A stretch of 64,000 nucleotides of DNA. It comes from DAOMNO01 sp035443885 (lineage in GTDB: Bacteria > Planctomycetota > Phycisphaerae > Phycisphaerales > SM1A02). Positions 10,508 to 18,842 of the stretch are shown one piece after another (within the stretch, counting starts at the first letter, position 1; each line of letters begins with the position of its first letter). The stretch lies in contig DAOMNO010000010.1 in the NCBI GenBank assembly GCA_035443885.1, forward strand, positions 1-64,000, in the 5' to 3' direction. The translations under genes were made by a program, and so were the position numbers. The notes under the pieces were generated by a model that ran no database searches, was not told where the DNA came from, and was given only the letters and a program-made list of their open reading frames with translations.

Positions 10508-11544
10508 TGGCTCGCCTCCGTTTTCGCACCCAGCACGCCTGCGCGCAGGGCATCGTAGTCCGGCGCGGCTTGACGCACGCGCTCAGGAAGCTGAGGCAAG
10601 ATCGAAGGCACAAGCTGAAGCGCTTCCGCCGCTGCGACGGTGCCCAGATGGCGATTGACGAGCCGTCGAATGGTGAGTTCAGCCGCAATCGGGTCATTGC
10701 GCTTGAGATACCAGCGAGCGTTCTCCAGCAGCTTTGCTGCGTTGGATTCATCAATGCGAACGATGAGCGCATCGGCACCGATCTGTTGCGCCGTAACTGG
10801 TTCAACGGCTTTCAGGTCTTCAAGACGCATCTTGGCTTCATTGAGGCCTGCTGCGCTGTAGCGCGGTCCCTTGAAGGACGCCAGATGCGAGTAGATGAGG
10901 CGGCGCCTCGCCTTGGAAATCTGCTCCGAGTTCGGATAGTTCTCGATGAACAGTTCGTAGGCTTCTGCCGCAAGGCTCATGTCGCGACCACGGAAGTAGA
11001 AGTCCGCAAGCTCCATACCGGCGTCTTCGCCGAGACGGCTGCCGGGCATGCGCTCCTGGATGCGGATCAACAGTTCCTGTGCCTCTTCGGTCGCGCTCAG
11101 GATGCGGAAGCCTAAGAACTTTCGCTTCGTGCCGCGGACGAAGAGTTTGGCGATTTGAAGTTCGCGCTCGAGTGCGGTAACGAACGCTTCGCTGCCGGGA
11201 TAAACCCGCGCGACGTATTCGTAGTCATAAAGAGCTTTGTAGTGTTCCTGTTGCGCAAGCTTGGCGTCGCCTCGCAGCAGGTAGGCGTCGGGCATCAGCG
11301 GGTGGCGATCGTGCCGCTCGATCCACCGTGTCGCAAGGTTTTCCGCACGACGGGCATCGCCTTCCGCGAGTGCGCGGCGAGCATCAGCCAGCATAGCTTC
11401 CGGCGTGCCTGGTTCGAGGGATTCGTCTGAAGTCCACGCATCGTCAGGCGTGAGGGTGTACGTCTGCTGCGCCGTCGCATTGTGCGCGATGGCAGCGCAG
11501 ACGAAGCACATCCAGGCCGTCAGAGGGATTGATCGAAGACTCAT
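10504..11544 (-). CDS. BamD-like TPR protein, outer-membrane biogenesis
   Basis: A 346-aa exported protein. The signal peptide starts MSLRSIPLTAWMCFVCAA and is cut near ATAQQ; this start was chosen because it begins a proper signal peptide. Several TPR-type helices follow (DARRALAEGDARRAENLA, LRGDAKLAQQEHYKALYDYEYVARVYPGSE written here as parts of one helical array, and AAEAYELFIENYPNSE). Tetratricopeptide arrays with the xxYPxSE turn are characteristic of BamD/ComL, a partner of BamA in outer-membrane protein insertion. There is no obvious lipobox, unlike BamD of proteobacteria. The last base pairs overlap the LptE-like gene, placing both in one operon for envelope assembly. Confidence 0.7.
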   Translation of the reverse strand: MSLRSIPLTAWMCFVCAAIAHNATAQQTYTLTPDDAWTSDESLEPGTPEAMLADARRALAEGDARRAENLATRWIERHDRHPLMPDAYLLRGDAKLAQQEHYKALYDYEYVARVYPGSEAFVTALERELQIAKLFVRGTKRKFLGFRILSATEEAQELLIRIQERMPGSRLGEDAGMELADFYFRGRDMSLAAEAYELFIENYPNSEQISKARRRLIYSHLASFKGPRYSAAGLNEAKMRLEDLKAVEPVTAQQIGADALIVRIDESNAAKLLENARWYLKRNDPIAAELTIRRLVNRHLGTVAAAEALQLVPSILPQLPERVRQAAPDYDALRAGVLGAKTEASQ

Positions 11545-11610
11545 GCAGCAGATGGTACGTCCCGCCGCCGAGATGCTCAATCCGCCCGGAAGCAAACCCC
11601 GAAAGCGCCT

Positions 11611-11910
11611 TTAGTGCGTGGAGGTGGGAACCTCGGCGACCATCTGATGATTCAACTCACGCATGTGAACGAGCGCCACATAGTGGTCGAACACGCGATG
11701 GCCGAAGCGATCGCCCGCACCCAGCGCGATCACGCCGCTTCGCTCTGCAAGCGCGTTCTGCGCCAAGAGTGCAGCGACATTCGGGTCGATGGCGGTCGAA
11801 GAAGCCGGGTTGGCGGCTGTGTGCATCGGGGAGTGCGTGGCGCATCCGCCGAGCATCAGGGCTGCGGCTCCGATGATGAGAAAGCGACGAGTCGTGGCGA
11901 GGGTGGCCAT
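11611..11910 (-). CDS. small lipoprotein of unknown function
   Basis: A 99-aa protein: a basic N-terminus (MATLATTRR), a hydrophobic core and a lipobox LGGC, so it is a predicted lipoprotein. The mature part has no recognised domain; it includes ALLAQNALAERSGVIALGAGDRFG and ends HMRELNHQMVAEVP. The start at 11910 is supported by GGGAGA about 6 nt upstream. It lies 66 nt upstream of the BamD-like start on the same strand and may belong to the same envelope operon. Function unknown. Confidence 0.65.
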   Translation of the reverse strand: MATLATTRRFLIIGAAALMLGGCATHSPMHTAANPASSTAIDPNVAALLAQNALAERSGVIALGAGDRFGHRVFDHYVALVHMRELNHQMVAEVPTSTH

Positions 11911-12271
11911 GGGAATCTCCCGTAAAGAAGCTGCAACGTGAAACGCTGCGGCGTCATGGGTCATCGGCGCATCCCGCATCGCTCTGAAGGCGAACGCACA
12001 CCCCACGATGTGCACCGTCCCTCCAGCCTGCATAAGCCGAATGGTTTGACTCGCCGAATTGTCCGCATCGCTTGACAGGCTGAAATTGCGGTTCCCAACG
12101 CCCTGTAACCTTGCTTGGCGCGCAGAAAAGCGAAAAACGAACCGTTTCGGGGGTGGTTCCGCGCTGGCGAATCGTGTATGCTCCGCACCCTGATCGGCGG
12201 GGCAGCCCGACGGTTGTCCCCGCTGCATTGAACCCTTTCAATCCCACCATTTTTTCAGCATCGCTATCACT
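11911..12271. other. intergenic region between the divergent lipoprotein gene and ndk
   Basis: This 361-base gap separates two divergent genes and should hold both promoters. I see no confident -35/-10 pair, no repeat and no convincing short gene; open frames through it lack ribosome sites and family features. Confidence 0.4.
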
Positions 12272-12742
12272 ATGGAAACGACGCTCATCATCCTGAAGCC
12301 AGATGCCGTTCAGCGCGGTCTCATGGGCCGCATCATCAGCCGGTTCGAGGACAAGGGTTTGCAGATCGTCGGTGCCAAGCTGATGCGCATCAGTCCGGAA
12401 CTGGCGGCCACGCACTACGAGGCTCACCAGTCCAAGCCGTTCTACCCGGGTCTGGTGCGGTTCATGACCAGCTCGCCGGTGCTGGTGATGGCTGTTCGCG
12501 GCAAGGGCGCGATTGAAGTATGCCGCAAGATGATGGGGGCAACCTTCGGCTCGAAGGCCGAGGCAGGCACAATCCGTGGCGACTTTGGTGTGTCCAACAG
12601 CTTTAACCTGATTCACGGGTCCGACAGCCCGGAAGCAGCAACCCGCGAACTGGGTCTTTTCTTCAGTGCTGGCGAAGTGCTGGCGTATGACCGACCCTCA
12701 GATGCGTGGGTCTATGACATGGCTGGCGGCAAGCCGGAGTAA
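12272..12742 (+). CDS. ndk: nucleoside diphosphate kinase
   Basis: A 156-aa enzyme that transfers the gamma phosphate of ATP to nucleoside diphosphates by a phospho-histidine intermediate. It starts METTLIILKPDAVQRGLMG (family N-terminus) and carries the catalytic His115 in NLIHGSDS. The helix GTIRGDFG, next to the active site, is intact. The length is slightly above the usual 135-150 aa because of the C-terminal tail. The gene stands alone. No strong ribosome site is visible. Confidence 0.96.
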   Translation: METTLIILKPDAVQRGLMGRIISRFEDKGLQIVGAKLMRISPELAATHYEAHQSKPFYPGLVRFMTSSPVLVMAVRGKGAIEVCRKMMGATFGSKAEAGTIRGDFGVSNSFNLIHGSDSPEAATRELGLFFSAGEVLAYDRPSDAWVYDMAGGKPE

Positions 12743-13185
12743 CCGTCAACGACATCTGCATGGGATCGCGTCAGCTTTTGGCCCCCGAAAGGGCGGCTCG
12801 CCGATGTATTGATGAACATCGGCATCTCTGTGCTGATGCGGTTTCTTGTGCGGATTTCCACGTTTTTTGTCAATGAACCCCGCTTTCGACGATTCAATCG
12901 GCGTGATTTGATACGGCAACTTGTTGAAATCAGATTAGAATATTTCTAAGGGGATGAACTGTTTATTGGTGGACTGCGTATTGGTCGTAACGCGGGAGAA
13001 AAGAGCCGCGAAGAAAGTCAGGGGCTATGGAAACTTCGAACAGCAAAGCAGGAATAAGAGGTTCTGTTCGACGCGCCCCGCGTGTGACGGAGGCGTCGGC
13101 TGGGGTGCCGGTTTCCAAGCATCAACGAAAAACACGCACGAATACGAATTTTAGTGACGCCAGAAGCGTCTCTCAGGATAGAACA
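12743..13185. other. intergenic region between ndk and the sigma factor gene
   Basis: It contains a hairpin after ndk (GCCGATGT 12800-12807 with ACATCGGC 12816-12823) without a T-run, and an AT-rich stretch at about 12905-12950 that is a likely promoter area for the sigma factor gene, although no clean -35/-10 pair can be assigned. The frame of the sigma gene stays open upstream to 13027, but that part shows no conserved character. Confidence 0.4.
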
Positions 13186-14259
13186 ATGATTCGCACCATG
13201 ATTGGCGACAACTCTCCGCTCGACCGGCTGCGTCAAAGGCAGCGGGTGGTCGCGCGCGATGAAAACGGGACCACCAAGCGTCCTGTTGGCCGCAAGGCCC
13301 GTCGTCGCCCCGGCCTCTCATCTGACGAGGAGCGAACGTTGCGTGCCATTCTCAGTGAACCGATGGACTACATCGACTCCGAAGAGTTCCGTCGACCCGG
13401 TGCTGAGGCTCGCATCTATGACGAGGCTCCAGAAGTCGAGAAGCCGGACGTTTCTTGGTATCGCCCGCTCATGGACGATCCCTCGACGAAGTACACCACG
13501 ACGAAGCGGCCCGGAACGCTGCTGCTGACCGCTGCGGAAGAGCGCGTGCTGTTCCTTCAGTACAATTACGCTCGCCACCGTGTGTCGGAGCTTCAGAACG
13601 AGGTCGGCCTCGGCGAACCGACTGAAGAGCAGGCCCGCGAAATCCTGCATTGGTATCGCATTGCCCAGCAGTATCGCGAGCAGATCGCGGAGACGAACTT
13701 GGCCCTCGTGCTTGCGATGGCCAAGCGGACTCGGATGAGCGAGGTCGATTTTGCAGACCTTGTCAGCGAGGGAAACATGGCTCTATTGCGATCGGTCGAT
13801 AAGTTCGACTGTGGTCGCGGGTTCAAGTTTTCCACATACGCCTGCCGTGCGATCCTCAAGGCCTTCAGCCGTCAGGGCATGAAGCTGAGCAAGTACCGTC
13901 AGCGCTTCCCGACGGATTTCGATCCTGCTTTGGAAAAGTCGAACCACCTGGAAACGCTTCGCCGTACGCACGAGGAAGAGTGCGCTGAAGAGATCCGTCA
14001 CATCGTTGAGAACAACGACGCGGACCTTTCAGATGTCGAACAGACGGTGATCCATCACCGCTTCGGTCTGAACGCCAAGGAGAACGCCATCCCGCTCACA
14101 CTGGAGCAGGTCGGCCAGATCATCGGTGTGACGAAGGAGCGTGTCCGGCAGATTCAGAACAAGGCTCTTGAGAAAATCCGGGCCGTCCTCGAAGAGAGCG
14201 CGACAGATTCCGTTCAGCAGGTTCTGAACGAGAACTCTGGGAAACCCTCTTCCAACTGA
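13186..14259 (+). CDS. sigma-70 family RNA polymerase sigma factor, no recognisable region 3
   Basis: A 357-aa sigma factor. A basic N-terminus (about 1-45) precedes a region-1.2/2.1-like helix (LLLTAAEERVLFLQYNYARH, about 111-130), region 2 (NLALVLAMAKRT through KFDCGRGFKFSTYACRAI, about 171-224) and region 4 with its HTH (LTLEQVGQIIGVTKERVRQI, about 304-323). Region 3 is not recognisable between them, and the usual WWIRQAI of region 2.4 is replaced by CRAILKAFSR. It is therefore not the housekeeping sigma; it could be a group 2/3-like or planctomycete-specific factor. The start at 13186 is supported by AGGA about 8 nt upstream; a longer form from 13027 is possible. Promoter targets unknown. 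Confidence 0.88.
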   Translation: MIRTMIGDNSPLDRLRQRQRVVARDENGTTKRPVGRKARRRPGLSSDEERTLRAILSEPMDYIDSEEFRRPGAEARIYDEAPEVEKPDVSWYRPLMDDPSTKYTTTKRPGTLLLTAAEERVLFLQYNYARHRVSELQNEVGLGEPTEEQAREILHWYRIAQQYREQIAETNLALVLAMAKRTRMSEVDFADLVSEGNMALLRSVDKFDCGRGFKFSTYACRAILKAFSRQGMKLSKYRQRFPTDFDPALEKSNHLETLRRTHEEECAEEIRHIVENNDADLSDVEQTVIHHRFGLNAKENAIPLTLEQVGQIIGVTKERVRQIQNKALEKIRAVLEESATDSVQQVLNENSGKPSSN

Positions 14260-14307
14260 ATCGCTTTGTGGTATAGTTCCCCGTATCACTTTGGCCCCCC
14301 CCACAAG

Positions 14308-14345
14308 CGGCCCCGCTTCGCCTTTAGGTGAGCGGGGCCGTTTTT
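14308..14345 (+). terminator. rho-independent terminator after the sigma factor gene
   Basis: CGGCCCCGCT at 14308-14317 pairs perfectly with AGCGGGGCCG at 14331-14340 across a 13-nt loop, followed by five Ts. Confidence 0.9.
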
Positions 14346-14422
14346 CTTTGCGCTGTGCGATGCACGCCGCTGGGGTGAACTGCCGAGAATAGAGTCGTAC
14401 TCCTGCCTGCGAACCGTTTTGC

Positions 14423-16534
14423 ATGACCAAGACCCGCCCTCACGCCGATTCCGCCCCGCGCTGTGTTGATAGCCGTGTGTCACACAGCGGTGCGATCAGC
14501 CTGCCTGTTCTGGCGGGTGATGCAAAGTCCGGCGGCATCAGACATTCCAGAAACGGCCCGCGCCGCGCCATCGTGCTCGCCGTCATTCAACTGCTCATCA
14601 TCGCGCACATCGTACAGTGGGTCATCATGGGCACCACGACGACGCCGGTCGAACCATCCGAAGCAATGGAGTTCACCAAGTACGGCATCATTAACGCAGG
14701 CTTCATCCTCTTCAGTATTGCGCTGCTCTCCACGCTGATCCTTGGGCGGTGGTTCTGCGGCTGGGGTTGTCACGTCGTCATGCTGCAGGATTTATGCGGA
14801 TGGATGATGAAGAAAGTCGGCGTGAGGCCGAAGCCGTTTCGATCGCGACTGCTCATCTACGTGCCGCTGATCCTCGCAATCTACATGTTCATCTGGCCTG
14901 CTGTGTATCGCTGGGGTCTGGTGCCGTTCGACGCATGGGCTGCGGCGCGCTACGGCGCGGAGCATACATTTGTGGCGGGCATGCGCAGCGCGGCACAAGT
15001 GGTGGGCGTGCCGCTTGGCGTGCCTGTGCCCGAGTGGAAACTCTCAACTGAACTGATGACTCAGGATTTCTGGAAGACATTTCCCGGGGTGATGGTTGCG
15101 ATTCCATTTCTGCTCATTTGCGGCTTTGCGTGTGTCTATTTCCTCGGTGCAAAGGGCTTCTGCACGTACGGCTGTCCATACGGCGGCTTCTTCGCGCCGC
15201 TCGACAAATTCTCGCCCGCGCGCATTCGTGTGACGGATGCATGTGAAGGCTGCGGCCACTGCACCGCGGTATGCACCAGCAATGTCCGCGTGCACGAAGA
15301 GGTGCGTGAGTACGGCATGGTGGTCGATCCCGGCTGCATGAAATGCCTGGACTGTGTCAGCGTCTGTCCGAAGGAAGCGTTGTATTTCGGCTTCGGCGCG
15401 CCTGCTGTTGCGCGCGGCGCGCCCAAGAACGAAGCGCCGGCGCGACGATACGACATGGGCTGGACCGAGGAAATCGTATTCTCCCTTATCTTCCTGCTCG
15501 CATTCCTTGCATATCGCGGCGTGTACGTCGGCTTGATTCCGGTCCTCATGGCCGTCGGCATGGCGGGCATCGTTACGTTCCTCGCGTGGAAGCTGTGGCG
15601 ACTGATGCGCGATGCCAATGTGAACTTTCACCGCTGGCGATTGCGCTATCACGGCGGTATGACGCGGGCCGGCGCCGTCTTTACCTTACTGGCTGCACTC
15701 GCTGTGCTGCTCACTGCGCATTCCGGTGTGGTGCGCGCTGCACAGGCCATAGGTACGTATTACGACGATCGTGTGCAGATACACCCTGTGCTGGTTTTTC
15801 TCAACGAGCACGATCCCGCCGTGATGGAACCGTTCAGCGAGGATGCGCGCCGCGCAATTGCAGCATATCGCATGGTGCTCAGCATCAAACGTGGCGGTAT
15901 CGGATTGATTCCCTTCAACCAGTCGGAGCTGGATGCAAGACTCAGCTGGCTTCACTCCGTGCGAGGTGAGTTTGGTGAAGCCGAGCGATTGACACGCCTC
16001 GCGCTGGATCGCGATGGGCGCAGTGAGCGATTCTGCAGCGGCCTTGCCATGATCCTGCTTGCGCAGGATCGCTTTGATGAAGCGCTCGCCTTCACCGCTG
16101 AGGTGCTGCGCGAGGAAATCGACTACCTGACACTGTTGGGCGATTTCATCACCTGGTGCGACGATCTTCGCCGCGTTGATTTGGCGATTGAAGTCTGCGT
16201 AGCAAGATTGCAGCGCAAGGCGGACCATGTGCCCACCATGACATGGCTCGCACGGCTGCGCTTTCAGACAGGTCAATTCGACGCAGGCATCGCGCTTCTC
16301 AAACAGGCGATTCAGATTGAGCCGCAGAACCCCTTGCCGCCCAGCATTCTCGCACTCTTGTATCTTCAGCGTGGCATGCTTGACGAAGCCCACGCTGTGC
16401 TTGAGGCTGCCCTTCGTGAAAATCCTGAAAATGCAGGCTTGATTGACCAGATGGGCACGACCCTAGAAATGATGGGTCGGCTGGACGAGGCGCGTCAGTT
16501 TTACCGCCGCGCCGCAGAACTGCGTTCGCGGTAA
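14423..16534 (+). CDS. NapH/CcoG-like membrane ferredoxin fused to a TPR domain
   Basis: A 703-aa integral membrane protein. The N-terminal half has several membrane spans (IVLAVIQLLIIAHIVQW, IINAGFILFSIALLSTLI) and the NapH/NosR-type motif RWFCGWGCH. About residues 230-255 contain a CTYGC-like cysteine pair, then two 4Fe-4S ferredoxin motifs: CEGCGHCTAVC and CMKCLDCVSVCP. More membrane spans follow, and the last about 220 residues form a soluble TPR array (RLTRLALDRDGRSERFC, PSILALLYLQRGMLDEA, MGTTLEMMGRLDEARQFYRR). The first part suggests electron transfer at the membrane; the TPR tail suggests docking of a partner. No nap, nos or cco structural genes are adjacent. Substrate and partner unknown. 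Confidence 0.85.
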   Translation: MTKTRPHADSAPRCVDSRVSHSGAISLPVLAGDAKSGGIRHSRNGPRRAIVLAVIQLLIIAHIVQWVIMGTTTTPVEPSEAMEFTKYGIINAGFILFSIALLSTLILGRWFCGWGCHVVMLQDLCGWMMKKVGVRPKPFRSRLLIYVPLILAIYMFIWPAVYRWGLVPFDAWAAARYGAEHTFVAGMRSAAQVVGVPLGVPVPEWKLSTELMTQDFWKTFPGVMVAIPFLLICGFACVYFLGAKGFCTYGCPYGGFFAPLDKFSPARIRVTDACEGCGHCTAVCTSNVRVHEEVREYGMVVDPGCMKCLDCVSVCPKEALYFGFGAPAVARGAPKNEAPARRYDMGWTEEIVFSLIFLLAFLAYRGVYVGLIPVLMAVGMAGIVTFLAWKLWRLMRDANVNFHRWRLRYHGGMTRAGAVFTLLAALAVLLTAHSGVVRAAQAIGTYYDDRVQIHPVLVFLNEHDPAVMEPFSEDARRAIAAYRMVLSIKRGGIGLIPFNQSELDARLSWLHSVRGEFGEAERLTRLALDRDGRSERFCSGLAMILLAQDRFDEALAFTAEVLREEIDYLTLLGDFITWCDDLRRVDLAIEVCVARLQRKADHVPTMTWLARLRFQTGQFDAGIALLKQAIQIEPQNPLPPSILALLYLQRGMLDEAHAVLEAALRENPENAGLIDQMGTTLEMMGRLDEARQFYRRAAELRSR

Positions 16535-16553
16535 CACGCTACAGTCTTGCTTC

Positions 16554-17924
16554 ATGCCGACCCAGCACACCGTCTCCGCTCGTGATCTCGTAACCTCGCG
16601 CCTTGCCGTGCGAGCGGGGCAGTTCCCTGATGTGGACCTTGTTCCACTTGATGTTTCCGGCTTATCGCCTCGAGACGCAGCACTCGCTCGCGCGATTGAC
16701 CAAGCCGTTGCGCGGCGGTGGCTTACGTTGGCGCGGATTATTGATTCAAGGCTCGACCAGGATTGGGATCGATTGGAGCCGAATGTGCAGGCTCCACTTC
16801 TGGTCGGTGCGGCTCAACTCCTGCTCATGGAGCGATTGCCGGACCACGCCGTCATCAATGAAGCGGTGAACTGGACCAAACATCACGCGAGGCCGAAAGC
16901 GGGCGGTCTGGTGAACGCCGTGCTGCGGCGAGTCGCTGCCCTGCGCGGCGACATCCTGCCGCACACCCCGGGCAGTTCGTTGCAGCGCGATCGACTCGAA
17001 CTTGAAGATGGCCGCGCGAGAATGCTCACGGAAGCGGTGTTCGACAGCGACCCGCTGCGTCTGCTTGCGCAACAGACTTCGCATGCGGAAGCTCTCATCG
17101 CGCACTGGGCGGCGGCATTCGGCTTCGAGGCAACTCATTCACTGGCGATGCACAACCTCGTCCAGCCGCCGATCATCGTAACAGGCGTTCCCGCCGAAGC
17201 AGCGTCGAATTCAAGCTTGACGCCTCATAATGTGCCGGGCTTCTTCGTATGGCGCGGTTCGCATGATGAACTGGTGCAGCTCCTCGTGCAGCATCCCAGC
17301 GCGCGCGTGCAGGATGTGACTACAGCGAAATCGGTGGCAAGTACGAAGTGCATCGACCCACCGCCTCGAACGATCATCGAAGTCTGCGCGGGGCGAGGCA
17401 CGAAAACAAAGCAACTCTCGCTCCTGCATCCCCAGGCGCAGATCATCGCCACCGACATCGACCCCGTAAGGCTTAGCGCGCTGCGCGAGAGTGCGCGAGG
17501 GCAGGAGCGTATCACGGTGATTGAGTTTGCGGAGTTGCAGCGACATCGAGGCCGCGCTGATCTCATTGTGCTGGATGTGCCGTGTTCAAACACGGGCGTG
17601 CTCGCCCGCCGTGTGGAAGCGAAGTACCGATTCAATCGTGAATCCACCGCGGAAGTGGTCAAGCTGCAGCGCCAGATCATTGCCGATGCGATCCCGCTGC
17701 TCGCAGGCGCGCGCGACCGCAGCGCGGGGTGGCTTCTGTACGCCACGTGCAGCATTGAGCCTGCTGAGAATCAGGAGCAGCGCGACTGGATAGCCCGCTG
17801 GCACAAGATGACGGAAGTGGAAGGCGGTTTGCATATGCCGCGCAGCGTGCCGGGCGATCCGCCTACGTGCTACGCAGACGGCGGGTATCACACTCTCATG
17901 GCGTGGGGCCGGGCGCCTGCGTGA
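16554..17924 (+). CDS. rsmB: RsmB/NOL1-NOP2-Sun family rRNA cytosine-C5 methyltransferase
   Basis: A 456-aa SAM-dependent RNA methyltransferase. The N-terminal 140 residues look like a NusB-type RNA-binding helical domain (PLLVGAAQLLLMERLPDHAVINEAV). The catalytic domain has motif I (EVCAGRGTKTKQLS), DxxxxRL, motif IV VPCSNTG with Cys344, and motif VI YATCSIEPAENQ with Cys399. These two cysteines are the pair used by 5-methylcytosine RNA methylases. RsmB methylates C967 of 16S rRNA in E. coli; the exact target here is inferred. Length and layout match RsmB. It starts 19 nt after the ferredoxin-TPR gene, so the two may be co-transcribed. Confidence 0.88.
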   Translation: MPTQHTVSARDLVTSRLAVRAGQFPDVDLVPLDVSGLSPRDAALARAIDQAVARRWLTLARIIDSRLDQDWDRLEPNVQAPLLVGAAQLLLMERLPDHAVINEAVNWTKHHARPKAGGLVNAVLRRVAALRGDILPHTPGSSLQRDRLELEDGRARMLTEAVFDSDPLRLLAQQTSHAEALIAHWAAAFGFEATHSLAMHNLVQPPIIVTGVPAEAASNSSLTPHNVPGFFVWRGSHDELVQLLVQHPSARVQDVTTAKSVASTKCIDPPPRTIIEVCAGRGTKTKQLSLLHPQAQIIATDIDPVRLSALRESARGQERITVIEFAELQRHRGRADLIVLDVPCSNTGVLARRVEAKYRFNRESTAEVVKLQRQIIADAIPLLAGARDRSAGWLLYATCSIEPAENQEQRDWIARWHKMTEVEGGLHMPRSVPGDPPTCYADGGYHTLMAWGRAPA

Positions 17925-17950
17925 GTGATTTTGCAGACCAGTTGCCTGTA

Positions 17951-18763
17951 TTACATGATGCCCAGCATCTTGGCGCTCGCCCAGATCAGGAGCACGATGA
18001 GCGCGAGGCGCACCCAATGCAGCGGCAGGATGTGCGTCAGCTTCGCCCCCAGCATGCCACCGATGAACGCGGTCGGCGTCAACATCGCGGCGATAAGCAG
18101 GCTGGCGGAAATCTCGGCCGCATCACCTGTTTTGACATCCAGATGTTGTGAAAGCGTCGCATTCTTCATCGTGGCCCCGATGATCGCGGTGATCACCATC
18201 GTTGCGGAACTGGTGGCGACACACTGTCGAAGCGGCAGGTTGCCGATGCGCTGCAGCAGCGGCACGACGATCACGCCGCCACCGATGCCGAGCAGCCCTG
18301 CCAGCGACCCCATTACGGTGCCGACAGAGCCCATGGCAATCCATCCGGTTCGATGCAGGCTGGCTGCCGGTTCCTCACGTCGGGTGATGAGGCGAACGAG
18401 ATTGAACACGATGACGTAAATGAGAAACGCGCCGAACATCTTGCGCAGCGCCGTGCCATCGAACAGATTGCTGGCGTACACGCCGAGCAGAATCGTGATA
18501 AGCGCAAAGGGCATCATCTTCGTCGCCACATCCCACCGCACGGCTCCTGCGCGCCAGTGCTGCACCGTCGCAGGCAGCGCGACGAACACATTGACGATCA
18601 TCGCAGCGGCTTGATAGAGATGTTGATTCGTGCCTTGCGGCGGGTCCAGCACGATCGCCAGCGCAGGGATCATCAGGAGCGACCCGCCGATGCCCAACAT
18701 GCCGCCCAGCAGACCCGCAACGAGGCCAAGCGCAGCAAGGATGGTGAGTTCAAGCGGTGTCAC
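17951..18763 (-). CDS. TauE/SafE family sulfite/anion exporter
   Basis: A 270-aa membrane protein with the TauE/SafE signature repeated twice: GLVAGLLGGMLGIGGSLLMIP at the N-terminus and GSLAGLLGIGGGVIVVPLL in the middle, with about eight hydrophobic spans. The family exports sulfite, sulfoacetate or other organosulfur anions; substrate unknown here. The GTG at 18763 was chosen because the family begins with the first span at that point and any longer form would overlap the divergent gene at 18843. It converges with rsmB (27 nt between stops). Confidence 0.88.
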   Translation of the reverse strand: MTPLELTILAALGLVAGLLGGMLGIGGSLLMIPALAIVLDPPQGTNQHLYQAAAMIVNVFVALPATVQHWRAGAVRWDVATKMMPFALITILLGVYASNLFDGTALRKMFGAFLIYVIVFNLVRLITRREEPAASLHRTGWIAMGSVGTVMGSLAGLLGIGGGVIVVPLLQRIGNLPLRQCVATSSATMVITAIIGATMKNATLSQHLDVKTGDAAEISASLLIAAMLTPTAFIGGMLGAKLTHILPLHWVRLALIVLLIWASAKMLGIM

Positions 18764-18842
18764 GGTGGGCAGTGTACGGAAAACATAATGTGATGTGGCG
18801 CGGTTCGCCACGCCCGCGATGGCGCGGTACATTCGGTTTCCC

